A stretch of DNA of 64,000 bases from JAWKOK01 sp963848115 (GTDB lineage: Bacteria > Chloroflexota > Anaerolineae > Caldilineales > Caldilineaceae): positions 123,054-187,053 of the forward strand of contig CAWKCP010000019.1 of the NCBI GenBank assembly GCA_963848115.1, given 5' to 3'. A program made the translations under genes and the position numbers. The notes beneath the pieces were generated by a model, which did not search any database, was not told the origin of the DNA, and saw only the letters and a list, made by a program, of their open reading frames with translations. Numbering within the stretch: the stretch's first letter is position 1; every line of letters begins with the position of its first letter. Shown here one piece after another: positions 1 through 8,491 of this stretch.

Positions 1-1
1 C

Positions 2-736
2 CGGCGCTGGGTTAAGAAAGCGCTGGCTAAGACAACCCTCAGCAACACACTCAAGGAACTGGCGGTCAAGGTCACTAACGTTGTGGTCGAGGGTAGTGTC
101 ATTATCCTGGCACTCGCTGTTTTGGGTGTCCCGATAGGAACATTAATTACGGCCGTTGGCATCGTGGTTGTTGTACTCGGTATCGCGCTCCAGGCATCGA
201 TTAGCAACTTTGCTGCGACGGTGATCTTCATGCTCTTCGAGCCGTTCAAGGTCGGCGACATGATTGAAACCGGTAGCGTGGTCGGCAAAGTGGATGAACT
301 TCAGGTCTTCAATACAGTGCTCTACCAGCGGGACGGCAAGGTTGTAAGCCTACCAAACAGCAGAATCCAAAACGACGGCGTGATCAACTATTCCAAAACG
401 GCGGCCCTGCGCGTAGATGTTGAGGTCGGGATCAGCTACGAGGACGATCTGGATAAGGCGAAGCAAGTCGCTCACGACTTCCTGGCGGCAGATCCGCGTG
501 TGCTCAAAGATCCGCCCCCGCGTGTGATCGTCCTCGGGCTGGGTGACAGCAGCGTCAATCTCGGCATACGCCCCTTCGTCAGCAGTGAAGACTACTGGCC
601 CATGAGGTGGTCCCTGACTGAGCAGATCAAGCGAAGCTTTGACGATGCGGGGATCACGATTGCCTATCCGCAGCGCGATGTACATGTTGTCGAGACGAAG
701 TTGGATCAGAGCAAGACGTTGGATCAGAGCAAATAG
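2..736 (+). CDS. MscS-family mechanosensitive channel (5' partial)
   Basis: The frame is open to the left edge, so the N-terminal membrane segments lie outside the window; about 244 residues remain. Visible are two hydrophobic stretches and the Gly/Ala-rich pore-lining helix around GIALQASISNFA, followed by FEPFKVGDMIE, the usual entry into the MscS beta domain, and a C-terminal alpha/beta cage region. The family forms heptameric inner-membrane channels that release solutes on hypo-osmotic shock. The chain ends in a short tandem duplication (LDQSK-T-LDQSK), an odd low-complexity tail. It converges on the pyrophosphatase gene with about 20 bp between stops. Family assignment is firm; the gating ligand or tension range cannot be read. 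Confidence 0.88.
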   Translation, partial: RRWVKKALAKTTLSNTLKELAVKVTNVVVEGSVIILALAVLGVPIGTLITAVGIVVVVLGIALQASISNFAATVIFMLFEPFKVGDMIETGSVVGKVDELQVFNTVLYQRDGKVVSLPNSRIQNDGVINYSKTAALRVDVEVGISYEDDLDKAKQVAHDFLAADPRVLKDPPPRVIVLGLGDSSVNLGIRPFVSSEDYWPMRWSLTEQIKRSFDDAGITIAYPQRDVHVVETKLDQSKTLDQSK

Positions 737-757
737 AGCTGCTGCACACGGTAGCCC

Positions 758-1369
758 CTACTCCCCATACTCATCAAAATAATCCAGCATGGATGCCTGA
801 ACGACCTTGAGCGCGTGCTCGCGCCCGTAGATGCGTTCGACTTTGAGCTTGGACTCCTGGCCGGGCACCATCTTGTAGGTGCCGAAATAGTGGGTCAGCC
901 GCTCGACCAGAATGGTGGGCACATCTTTGATGTCGCGGGCTGCGCCCCAGACATTGTCGTTCTCCAGCACAGCGATGATCTTGTCATCGGCCTCGCCGTC
1001 GTCATTGGCCGCGATGCCGCCGACCACGCGCGCGTTGAGGATGACCTCTGAGCGATTGATGGGACGCTCACTCAATACGCAGATGTCCAGCGGATCACCG
1101 TCGCCACGGTCGACACCGCCAAACAGATCGGCCACCCGCTGATCGCAGAAAGTCTGTGGGATGAAGCCATAGAGGGCCGGCGGCTGGGATGAACTGCGTT
1201 GCGGTCGATCAACGCGCAGGTAGCCGGTCTTCTTGTCGATCTCATATTTGACCACATCGAAGGGCGTGATCTCGATGTAGGCATGGACGATTTCCGGCGC
1301 CTGCGGGCCAACGTCTAGACCGTGCCAGGGGTGTGGACGCCAGCGGTAAAAGGGTGGTGGGAATTTCAT
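758..1369 (-). CDS. ppa: Inorganic pyrophosphatase, family I
   Basis: The 203-residue protein hydrolyses pyrophosphate to two phosphates in the cytosol, pulling biosynthetic reactions forward. The family I signature GDGDPLD is present near residue 90, with the downstream acidic metal ligands (DDKIIAV, residues about 130) and the YFGTYK segment with the Lys/Tyr used in phosphate binding. Length is slightly above the roughly 175 residues of typical bacterial enzymes because of an N-terminal extension rich in Pro/Trp/His (PPFYRWRPHPWHG). The gene is divergent from the MFS transporter gene and convergent with the MscS gene, so it is probably monocistronic. Start chosen at the ATG that begins MKFPPPF. 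Confidence 0.93.
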   Translation of the reverse strand: MKFPPPFYRWRPHPWHGLDVGPQAPEIVHAYIEITPFDVVKYEIDKKTGYLRVDRPQRSSSQPPALYGFIPQTFCDQRVADLFGGVDRGDGDPLDICVLSERPINRSEVILNARVVGGIAANDDGEADDKIIAVLENDNVWGAARDIKDVPTILVERLTHYFGTYKMVPGQESKLKVERIYGREHALKVVQASMLDYFDEYGE

Positions 1370-1627
1370 CTGTTCTCTCCAATTTCCGTGAAGATTCGGC
1401 GGTCATCCGTTTTGACTCTAACGGCATTGATAGGCGATGATCGGTGGATAACAAATAGGGGCCAAGTGTAGCGCAGTTTGTATGTGACCGGCAATTTTTC
1501 GAAATTCCATCTGTTCGGCTATGTGCATAGGTGGGATGCCGCCCATATACTGCCGGATTCTTCGAATAAACCGAGGTGTATCATTTTTCGTCTGTTATTG
1601 CCCAACGATTCTGTTCGACGCCGACGC

Positions 1628-2812
1628 TTGCTCTCCGGATTAAGTCGTTCTGACGCAAGCCTCAGCCCTACTGATCGACAAGGGCTGCGGATTGCCAAGG
1701 TGTTCTATTTCGTCTTCTTCGCAGCAATCGGCATTTTGGCGCCCTATTTCAATGTCTATCTGGAGTCACTAGGTCTCAGTGGCGTTCAGATCGGCTGGCT
1801 GGCCAGTGTGCCGCCCATTGTCGCGCTGCTGGCCAATCCCTTTTGGGGCGCCCTCTCCGATCGCTTCCATGCCCAGACCGCTGTGCTGGCCGGGTGCGCC
1901 CTGATAACCGGTCTGACCGCATTCCTCTTTATTCCTGTTAGCGACTTTTGGCCGTTGATGGTGTTGGTTGTCGTGCTCTACTTCTTTCGTGCGCCGATCC
2001 CAGCCATCGCCGACAGCGCGGTCATGACCATCGTCTCTCGCACCGGGGTCAGCTATGGTCGACAGCGGCTTTGGGGCAGCGTCGGCTTCGTCGTTACCAG
2101 TTTTGGCTTGGGCACACTCTTCACGCTCAGCAACCTGAGTATGATCTTTCTACTCTACGGTCTTGCCGTGGGCGTGATTCTCTTCGCGCTCAGTTTCAAA
2201 ATGCCCATCGAACGTTTCCCCGGACAGGTGAGTCTGATTGCCGGCTTTCGCACGCTTGCACGTCAGCGAAGCTATCTCGGCTTTCTACTATCCATGGTCC
2301 TCGCGGGCATTGGCTCGGGCAGCTACTTTAACTTTCTGGGGCTGAACATTCTCGAATTGGGCGGCACTCAGGCGCAGGTTGGGATGGCGTATGGCGCAAG
2401 CGCACTGGCCGAGATCCCCATCATGTTTCTGGGCGCCCGCTGGTTCCATCGCTACGGCAATGCCAGCTTGATCACCTTCGGCCTTTCTATCTTCACGTTC
2501 GGCTGGGTAACCGTCGCCTTTATGACTTCGCCGATCTCACTGATCTTGGCAGCAATGCTGGTCGGCATCGGCTATGGATTCTTCTGGGTGGCGGTCGTCG
2601 GATTTGCCAATGAGACCGCCCCTAAGGGTATGAGCGCGACGGCTCAGGCGACCGTCGCTGCGGCTCAAGGCGGCCTGGGATGGGGGCTGGGTGCGATCGT
2701 CGGCGGCACACTGTGGGATCTGACCAGTGGATCTGCCGTCTTCTGGGCCAGTGCACTCGCCGGCATGGCTGCCATCATCGTCTTCCGGATTGGGCTGCGC
2801 ATGGCGAAGTAG
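1628..2812 (+). CDS. MFS transporter (LacY/nucleoside-symporter-like)
   Basis: A polytopic protein with about 12 hydrophobic segments. The first helix is followed by the loop NPFWGALSDRF, matching the MFS loop 2-3 motif G-x-x-x-D-R. The arrangement resembles the MFS_1-like group that includes LacY and NupG-type symporters and sugar efflux proteins; the substrate cannot be told. An ATG at 1478 would add about 50 polar residues with no membrane character, so I prefer the TTG at 1628, which gives about 394 residues, the usual MFS length. There is no strong ribosome-binding site at either start, so the start is uncertain. It stands alone, divergent from ppa. Confidence 0.82.
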   Translation: MLSGLSRSDASLSPTDRQGLRIAKVFYFVFFAAIGILAPYFNVYLESLGLSGVQIGWLASVPPIVALLANPFWGALSDRFHAQTAVLAGCALITGLTAFLFIPVSDFWPLMVLVVVLYFFRAPIPAIADSAVMTIVSRTGVSYGRQRLWGSVGFVVTSFGLGTLFTLSNLSMIFLLYGLAVGVILFALSFKMPIERFPGQVSLIAGFRTLARQRSYLGFLLSMVLAGIGSGSYFNFLGLNILELGGTQAQVGMAYGASALAEIPIMFLGARWFHRYGNASLITFGLSIFTFGWVTVAFMTSPISLILAAMLVGIGYGFFWVAVVGFANETAPKGMSATAQATVAAAQGGLGWGLGAIVGGTLWDLTSGSAVFWASALAGMAAIIVFRIGLRMAK

Positions 2813-2826
2813 ACGTGGACCAAGTG

Positions 2827-2879
2827 ACTGTCCGCGATGAACCTCCCGGAGGTTGATACCGCAAAGTCAATTGCGGACA
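2827..2879. terminator. Cruciform-like repeat between convergent genes
   Basis: Between the convergent MFS and SpoU stops an outer inverted repeat (tgtccgc / gcggaca) encloses an inner one (aacctcc c ggaggtt). It can fold on either strand and probably ends transcription from both sides. There is no T-run. Confidence 0.45.
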
Positions 2880-2883
2880 ATGA

Positions 2884-3522
2884 CTAAGATTCCCCAACAA
2901 GCGCATACGCTGCGATTCCGAATGCTGTCGCAACGTTCAGCGAGCGCTTGGCCCCGCGCATGGGGATGTGCAGAATGGCGTCGCACAGATCGATAATGCC
3001 TGGGTCGACGCCGGTTCGCTCATTGCCGATAATCAGCAGAATGTCGGTCTCATCAGAGGGCGGTGGCTCGAATAGAGACTGGGCTTCTGACGTCTCTTCC
3101 AGGGCCCACACGAGATAGTGCGACTTCTCCTGCTCTATCTGATCGACGGCATTTGAGTGGTAGGACCAAGCGACGGTCTGCTCTGCGCCGAGGGCGGTCT
3201 TGGCCAGCTTGGGGTTATCGGGTGTCGGCGTGATGCCGCAGAGATAGAGGTGACGGATGCCCGCACCGTCGGCCGTGCGAAAGATGGAACCGACATTGTA
3301 GAGGCTGCGGATGTTATCGAGCACTACGTCGACGTGGCGGAGCGGATGGCGGGCGGTGCGGGCAACCGATTTGCGTTCGTCCACCAGCGGAGTGGCGGCG
3401 ACCTGTACGGTTTCTGCGCCGCAAAGTGGACACGGTAAAGCAAGCGCATCGCCGTCCACTGCCGGGTAGCGTAAGCGGCAGTGGACGGCTAGACATTGGC
3501 GAATCTGATAGTGCTGTGGCAT
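2884..3522 (-). CDS. SpoU/TrmH-family RNA 2'-O-methyltransferase
   Basis: A 212-residue protein carrying the three SPOUT/SpoU motifs: NIRSLYNVGSIFRTADG (motif 1, residues about 90-106), IGNERTGVDPGI (motif 2) and IPMRGAKRSLNVATA (motif 3), which form the knotted S-adenosylmethionine site. The family methylates ribose 2'-OH in tRNA or rRNA. The N-terminal 45 residues carry paired cysteines (CLAVHC ... CPLC), a likely zinc ribbon that may bind RNA, an addition found in some standalone SpoU proteins. The RNA target cannot be inferred. It follows the gene-free palindromic element at 3571-3753 and converges on the MFS gene. Confidence 0.9.
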   Translation of the reverse strand: MPQHYQIRQCLAVHCRLRYPAVDGDALALPCPLCGAETVQVAATPLVDERKSVARTARHPLRHVDVVLDNIRSLYNVGSIFRTADGAGIRHLYLCGITPTPDNPKLAKTALGAEQTVAWSYHSNAVDQIEQEKSHYLVWALEETSEAQSLFEPPPSDETDILLIIGNERTGVDPGIIDLCDAILHIPMRGAKRSLNVATAFGIAAYALVGES

Positions 3523-3570
3523 AGGTGTAGGCTCGGAAAATTGGTCGATAGCGTCGAGTGGGATTCGGCG

Positions 3571-3753
3571 GCTAACATCGAGAAGCGCCTTTTGAAGAGT
3601 TAGAATCTAGTCTTGTAATCGAGCGTAGGTGCGGTTTCAAACCGCACGATTCCCGGATACCCTAAAATTCCGCAGCTTGTGCGGTTTCAAACCGCACCTA
3701 CATTACTACCGGATCATTTAGTTAATTTTCAGTAGGCGCTTCTCATTGTTAGC
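3571..3753. repeat. Nested inverted-repeat (REPIN/MITE-like) element
   Basis: Outer arms at 3571-3590 and 3734-3753 match at 18 of 20 positions as inverted repeats. Inside lie two copies of the 19-nt near-palindrome gtgcggtttcaaaccgcac (3629-3647 and 3679-3697). The first copy is preceded by gtag and the second followed by ctac, so the two copies are mirror images. The design, two short palindromes in inverted orientation, is that of REPIN-type elements. No coding frame is present. No target duplication is visible at the outer ends. Confidence 0.65.
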
Positions 3754-3793
3754 CAGGGGATTGATCCCCACCGAAACCGATCCCCGTCAGATT

Positions 3794-4283
3794 CTAGGTC
3801 ACATCACCCAGATAGATCGGTCGAACGACGACCTCGGGAGACTGATCTCCATCGGCCATCAGACGCGGAATCAACGCCTGAGGATAAAATTCATAGCCGC
3901 CAAATTTTCCCAGCGGCACCCACTCCAGCCCGATCTGCCAGCGTGTCCGGGACCGTCGCTGCATCGTGTGATGGCCTTGTTTTTAGGCGGCAGCCAAACA
4001 TAAAATCCACCTGATGCACGCCGCCGTGATCAGCGACGAACTCGTGGTTGCGTCCGATGTACTCGCGCAGATAGAGCAGATCGCCGATCTCGACGTCGGC
4101 CCCGATTTCCTCAAGGCACTCGCGGCGAAGCGCCTGGTGCAGCGTCTCGCCGCCCTCCTGGCCGCCGCCGGGCAATAGGTAGTAGCGACTGCTATCTCCT
4201 TGGTTCACAGTGACCAGCAGGCGTCCATCCTCAATGATCACGGCCTTGGCCGAGTTGCGCAAGCGGGGACCTGTTTCATCCAC
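3794..4283 (-). CDS. Nudix hydrolase (frame-shifted near its 3' end)
   Basis: The Nudix box is complete: GGGQEGGETLHQALRRE followed by CLEEIGA, matching GX5EX7REUXEEXGU, with the catalytic glutamates present. Nudix enzymes hydrolyse nucleoside diphosphates linked to another moiety; the substrate here is unknown. The GTG start overlaps the end of the HD hydrolase gene by 8 nt, so the two are probably translationally coupled. Near 3920-3990 the frame changes. The expected C-terminal part (IGLEWVPLGKFGGYEFYPQ and on to a TAG at 3794) is in another frame, while the unshifted frame stops early. Either an indel error or a decayed 3' end; the adjoining gene has a similar break. Confidence 0.78.
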
Positions 4284-4882
4284 GGAGATACCCCTCTTCC
4301 ACCGACTTGTCGATGATCTCCTCGGCAAAGTCCCACAGCGCCTCCGATCCCTCAACCACCGGCCCGATGCGCTGAATCACCTGCTCGCGGGTGATGCCAT
4401 GCTTTCGCCACTCCTTGCCCTGGCTGTAGTAATTGTGCAGGAGGGGCATCAGGCGGTCGACGGCGTTGGCCATTTTGGCTTCCGCCGTCTCGCGTGCGTC
4501 GAACTCGATAGAAGGCCGCCTTCATCTCTGTCGCCTGGTCGGCAGGCAGCAACCCGAAGAGCCGTTCGGCCGCCGCCTGCTCGCGCTCAGCCTGGCTCTG
4601 CTTGCCGCCTTCATCATAGGCGTAGGTATCGCCGGCGTCGATTTCGACGATGTCATGGACCAGGAGCATCTTGACCATGTGTAGTACGTCGACCGGCTGG
4701 TTGGAATGCTCTGAGAGTAGCACGGCCATCAGTGCCACGTGCCATGAGTGCTCGGCCGAGTTTTCGTAGCGGTCGCCGCTCACGAGCATGGAGCGGCGCA
4801 TGATGCCTTTGAGGCGGTCGATCTCGAGGATGAAGTTGAGTTGTTGGGTGAGACGTTCGTCTATCGCTGTTGTACTGCCCAT
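4276..4882 (-). CDS. HD-domain hydrolase, YfbR/HDDC2-like (one frameshift)
   Basis: The N-terminal part has the metal-binding HD pattern: AEHSWHVA near residue 45 and LLVHDIVEIDAGDTYAYD near residue 75, as in YfbR/HDDC2-type 5'-deoxynucleotidases. The frame is lost near 4508, where the expected EFDARETAEAKMANAVDRL continues in the next frame to the stop at 4276. One missing or added base restores a protein of about 200 residues, the family's normal length. The gene overlaps the downstream Nudix gene. A nucleotide-pool cleaning role for the pair is inferred from family and context. Substrate specificity is not readable. Confidence 0.78.
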
Positions 4883-5106
4883 GATTTTCCAGTGTAGTTG
4901 GTGGACATCCGTTCACGTGACCGATGTCGGGCTAGTGTTGTTGTCGATACCAGCCTATCATAGCACGGCAGAAAGGTGTATCTTGTGTGGGCATTGCGTC
5001 GTGAAGCTCTCTTCGCTGCGTATTTCTTGAGCGGCTGGGCTCAGGATGTGACCCGCCCGGGAACGCCACGCTCCATCTTGAGGCGCATCTGTCCAGTGAA
5101 ACCTGC

Positions 5107-5148
5107 TTGCCAGTATCACCAAATCCGCTATAATGAAATCATATTTCA
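5107..5148 (+). promoter_or_regulatory. Sigma70-type promoter and possible operator of abrB/PIN operon
   Basis: TTGCCA (5107-5112), a 16-nt spacer and TATAAT (5129-5134) stand about 40 bp before the AbrB-type start codon. Directly downstream TGAAAT-cat-ATTTCA (5134-5148) forms an inverted repeat over the expected transcription start, a likely site for autoregulation by the antitoxin. The rest of 4883-5176 shows nothing else. Confidence 0.55.
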
Positions 5149-5176
5149 TGATTTTTCGAGGGTAGGAGGTGTTGCA

Positions 5177-5599
5177 ATGACAGTTGCCCAAAAATTCTCC
5201 CGTTTGCAAAAACGTGGACAAGTCACGATTCCCATTGAGATTCGACAGAGGTTGGGATTGGAAGAGGGGGATCTGGTCGCATTCTACGAAACCGACAGCG
5301 GTATTGTCATCAGCCCTCAGGAGATCGTACCGACGCAGAAATTGAACCAGCTCTTGGAGGACCGAGGCGTCGGTCTCGAAGATCTGTTTGCTTTCGCCGA
5401 CCGGATAGCGCCGGACAAGTCTGTGGCAGATGAAACTATCCAATCTAAGGAGAAGAAGAGCAGTGTCACCGAAGGAACGGCAGGCATCTTTCAGCGCCTG
5501 GATCGCAGTCAACCTGACAACTTCAAGCAACTGCGAGAGACGTTCATTGATGAGACCGCAAAATCTGTCATGACAGAAGCTCGCACAGAGTCGGGTTGA
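5177..5599 (+). CDS. AbrB/SpoVT-type antitoxin
   Basis: The ATG at 5177 follows aggagg by 7 nt. The first 50 residues are a SpoVT/AbrB swapped-hairpin DNA-binding domain (LQKRGQVTIPIEIRQRLGLE ... LVAFYETDSGIVI). The remaining 90 residues are polar and helical, longer than a typical VapB, and would contain the toxin-binding region. The stop overlaps the start of the PIN gene (TGATG), the usual arrangement for an antitoxin-toxin operon. It probably represses its own promoter together with the toxin. Because the toxin gene is broken by an IS, this is now an orphan antitoxin. Confidence 0.8.
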   Translation: MTVAQKFSRLQKRGQVTIPIEIRQRLGLEEGDLVAFYETDSGIVISPQEIVPTQKLNQLLEDRGVGLEDLFAFADRIAPDKSVADETIQSKEKKSSVTEGTAGIFQRLDRSQPDNFKQLRETFIDETAKSVMTEARTESG

Positions 5600-5894
5600 T
5601 GACGATGTATTTTCTGGATACCAACATCTTCCTGCGCCATCTCACCAAGGATGACCCGGACAAGGCGCTTAGATGTACACGACTGTTTGGCGAGATCGAA
5701 GCAAGTGAGATGCTGGCATGGACCAGTGACCTTGTGGTTGCCGAAGTTGTTTTTGTGCTCTCTTCCAAAGGGCCAAACGGTTATAATCACACACGGGATG
5801 AGATCCGAGCCGGACTGGTCGATTTGCTGGCTCTGCCAGGTCTACAGATACCCAGCAAACGCTTCTATCCACGCATATTCGAGCTATACACAAC

Positions 5895-7318
5895 CAGCAA
5901 TTCCAAATGAGAGATTAAGGTGGAGAGTGCTGGATTTCAAGCCCGTCAATCATGAAGTCAAAAAGATGTTGCCAGCTGTTGAAGATCATGTAGCGAGTCA
6001 GGGCTCTGAGATCATGAAAGAAAGTGCGGCGGACGGCAAGGGTTTCTCGCAACAGGCGGTAGTCATCATTGGCGATGTGCAAGGCAGTGTGAACGAGAAA
6101 GGCGAGCAAATTGAGGGTGAATAGGGTGTTGGCGAGATGCTTATCACCGTGGCCAAAGTTATGTTCCAGATGGTAGCCTTGATTTTTGAGTACATTGATA
6201 TTTTCATTCTCGACCTTCCAGCGGGTACGCCCTACTCTGCAGAGTTCGGCGACATTGTCGAGCGAAATCGAATGATTGGTGGCCCAAGCATTGTGATAGA
6301 TGGTCTTGCCGGTTTCGGCATGGGTAATGCGTAATTCGGACCAGTTGACATGAAGCGCATCGCCGCCAGCACGTAAAGGGACCTGATTGGCGAAACGATA
6401 AGTCCAGAGTTCATGATGGCGACCGTTCCACCGGCGCAGTTGATGAGTCGTGACACCTCCAGCCTTCTCCAACAGAGCAACCTCCTGATAAAGGGTGGTG
6501 TGTGAGCTAGGTTTGCAGATGAAAACGAAATACTGCTGGTGGACGTGCTCAATCAGTTCACAGAGCGGCTGGTTGGCATAGAGATCATCGCCCAAATAGG
6601 TGACGCTATACGGCTCAAAATGATCACTATGTTCCTGTAGCCAGCGTTTGGATGCGGCTCGTTCACAATCCTGCTTTTCATGACCATCCTGGGGCACGAT
6701 AGCCTCTGGCGGTAGCGACAAGACATGTGGGCAATCAGGTTTGACGATGACCGGTGCGATGGCGCTATGGTAGTAATGAACGGTGCCTTGGCTATCCCGT
6801 CGCTGTTGACAGCAATCACAATGAACCTGCGTCGATGAATGATAGACCACGCCGTCCATGGCGATTACAAACGTTCCTTGGAAGCACTTGTAGCTTTCCA
6901 GGTGACCGGATGCCGCCAATTCATCGACAATCCACCAGTAATCTGAATGAATTTCGGTCGGGGACACTGGGTCCAGCAGATTTCGAATCTGTTGGTCCCC
7001 TGGAATTTTCTCCACTTTGAACAGCGTTTGCGCATTGCTGTTGCGTTTCTTCTGCTCCATGTCGCGCTGGAAGGAGAGAAATGATGGAGACTGGGTAAAG
7101 AAGACTGAAAACGCCGCCGATGCGGCATCCGTCATTGTGTACTTCTGGCTGTTGTTCCCTTTTCGCACATCAGTCAGCGTCTGCCATGACTCTCGAAATC
7201 GGTCGATTATCCGTCCCATCTTTATCGGTTTGGTCATCGTTTCCTCCTTGAATTCGATGACCTACACTAACAGATTTTGGCTCTCATGTCACCACCAATT
7301 CCTCATTTGGAATTGCTG
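5895..7318. mobile_element. Complete 1424-bp IS element (IS4-like) with 17-bp TIRs
   Basis: The ends are perfect 17-bp terminal inverted repeats (cagcaattccaaatgag at 5895-5911 and its complement at 7302-7318). They are flanked by the 9-bp target duplication atacacaac at 5886-5894 and 7319-7327. One transposase gene fills the element on the minus strand. Perfect repeats, intact transposase and an unmutated target duplication point to a recent insertion. Confidence 0.93.
5915..7237 (-). CDS. DDE transposase of the IS element (IS4-like)
   Basis: A 440-residue transposase inside the IS. Visible catalytic regions are FVIAMDGVVYHS (first Asp), VTYLGDDLYAN (second Asp) and GRTRWKVENENINVLK (Glu in an RWxxE ... 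K setting like the YREK signature of IS4-type DDE transposases). The N-terminal region around MGRIIDRFRESW is a likely DNA-binding domain. A CDCC cluster near residue 140 and further Cys/His could bind metal. Cut-and-paste transposition is expected from the family. The exact IS subgroup is uncertain; a 9-bp duplication is compatible with some IS4-group elements. The reading frame is intact. Confidence 0.85.
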   Translation of the reverse strand: MTKPIKMGRIIDRFRESWQTLTDVRKGNNSQKYTMTDAASAAFSVFFTQSPSFLSFQRDMEQKKRNSNAQTLFKVEKIPGDQQIRNLLDPVSPTEIHSDYWWIVDELAASGHLESYKCFQGTFVIAMDGVVYHSSTQVHCDCCQQRRDSQGTVHYYHSAIAPVIVKPDCPHVLSLPPEAIVPQDGHEKQDCERAASKRWLQEHSDHFEPYSVTYLGDDLYANQPLCELIEHVHQQYFVFICKPSSHTTLYQEVALLEKAGGVTTHQLRRWNGRHHELWTYRFANQVPLRAGGDALHVNWSELRITHAETGKTIYHNAWATNHSISLDNVAELCRVGRTRWKVENENINVLKNQGYHLEHNFGHGDKHLANTLFTLNLLAFLVHTALHIANDDYRLLRETLAVRRTFFHDLRALTRYMIFNSWQHLFDFMIDGLEIQHSPP

Positions 7319-7483
7319 ATACACAACGCACAGGATTGACTTCATCGACGCCTACAACGCGGCGTTGGTCGAAGTCAGTGAGCAGCGAGAACTATACAGC
7401 TACGACCGAGATTTTGATGTGCTTCAAGACGTCACAAGAATCGAACCATAATGCCTGAATAACGACTAATTGCATCTTGATGT

Positions 7484-8491
7484 TCAACGTGACAACTCCG
7501 TCTCAGCCCAGCCCAATCGCAGACAGACCAACGGCGCGCCGCCGATGACCCAGAATCCGACGGCGCTGTAGCGAATGTAGCGGAGCACTAGCCCCAACGT
7601 CGATTCATCAGCAGCCAACGGATCGAAGATTACCTTCAGGCCCAGGTAGAGAATGGCCACGCCCGCAGAGCCTGCAAGATAGCGAAGAAACCGATATTTC
7701 AGCGGCCCATCGGCGCGGAAGTTGCCACGTGTGCGCAGCACGAATGCGCCCGTCGCAGCCCCAAACAGGAGGGCGCTGGTGGCGACCGTATCCTGCAGGC
7801 TGAGCCCGTCCGGCGCGGGCCCGCCGGCCCCGGCCACATTGTCCAGCCAGGCCGTCGGCATGGGCCAGCCTACGAACAGCCCGTCGACAATGGCCCACCC
7901 GGCAGCGACGATGCCAAGCGAAACGGCAAAGACCAAGGCGACCTGTTTACGGAGGCTGAACCGTTCGAACCAGCACGCGACGCGTTCTTCATTACTCAGA
8001 AAAATCCACAGGGTTATCGCGCCTAGCAACCAGCCCAAAAGCACGTCGGTCGTGAAATGGACGCCAATGTGGATGCGTGATATCCCGACGCCCAAGACAA
8101 TCAGTATTGCGCCGACCCAGGCCCACCAACGGTTGACGGCCGCAGCAACCATGCCCCACAATACCACCGACGTCTGCGCATGGCCGGACGGCAGGCCGAA
8201 GCCGGATTCGCCGCCGCCCAGCAGGCGAACTTCGGCGTTGTACCAGTAGGGGCGGGGCGAGTGGAAGAAGATCTTGAGCACGCTGTTGAGCGAGAGGGTG
8301 ATGAGCATCGCCAGCGCCAGCCTGAGACCAAAGCGGCGGTCGACCGACCAGTAGATGATCGGCAAGATGAAGAGAAAGAAGAGCGGGCCGCCTGTGAGCG
8401 TCAGGACGTTCATGGGCACGATCAGTCCATCGCTCAGACCCTGTAGCCAGAGGATCAGGGCAAGCTCCCAGTCCAGGACGGAATCAGGCAT
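7484..8491 (-). CDS. PAP2-family membrane phosphatase
   Basis: Polytopic protein of 335 residues. The three PAP2 active-site motifs are present: KIFFHSPRP (K-x6-RP), LPSGHAQTS (PSGH) and SRIHIGVHFTTDVLLGW (SR-x5-H-x3-D). The family removes phosphate from lipid phosphates such as undecaprenyl pyrophosphate or phosphatidic acid at the outer membrane face. After the catalytic core comes a C-terminal portion of about 150 residues with four to five further hydrophobic helices, longer than the simple family members. Its start overlaps the end of the upstream ABC ATPase gene by 8 nt, so it is likely co-transcribed, though no functional link is known. Confidence 0.88.
   Translation of the reverse strand: MPDSVLDWELALILWLQGLSDGLIVPMNVLTLTGGPLFFLFILPIIYWSVDRRFGLRLALAMLITLSLNSVLKIFFHSPRPYWYNAEVRLLGGGESGFGLPSGHAQTSVVLWGMVAAAVNRWWAWVGAILIVLGVGISRIHIGVHFTTDVLLGWLLGAITLWIFLSNEERVACWFERFSLRKQVALVFAVSLGIVAAGWAIVDGLFVGWPMPTAWLDNVAGAGGPAPDGLSLQDTVATSALLFGAATGAFVLRTRGNFRADGPLKYRFLRYLAGSAGVAILYLGLKVIFDPLAADESTLGLVLRYIRYSAVGFWVIGGAPLVCLRLGWAETELSR

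Larger units (their letters stand above)
5599..7451 (+). pseudogene. PIN-domain toxin (VapC-like) split by IS insertion
   Basis: The left part (5599-5894) encodes MTMYFLDTNIFLRHLTKDD, the start of a PIN nuclease with its first catalytic Asp. The frame resumes at 7328 right after the IS and reads HRIDFIDAYNAALVE then SYDRDFDVL to a TAA, the typical C-terminal half with the remaining acidic residues. Joining the two at one copy of the 9-bp duplication gives an uninterrupted 139-residue protein, the normal length for a type II RNase toxin. The insertion removes the C-terminal catalytic residues, so the toxin should be inactive. Confidence 0.88.

Noticed and set aside
1478..1627. N-terminal extension of the MFS transporter from the ATG at 1478
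   Set aside because: Polar, unlike any transporter N-terminus, and it takes the protein well past the family length.
3629..3697. Possible CRISPR repeats
   Set aside because: Only two copies, each a palindrome and in mirror orientation; no array, spacer series or cas genes.
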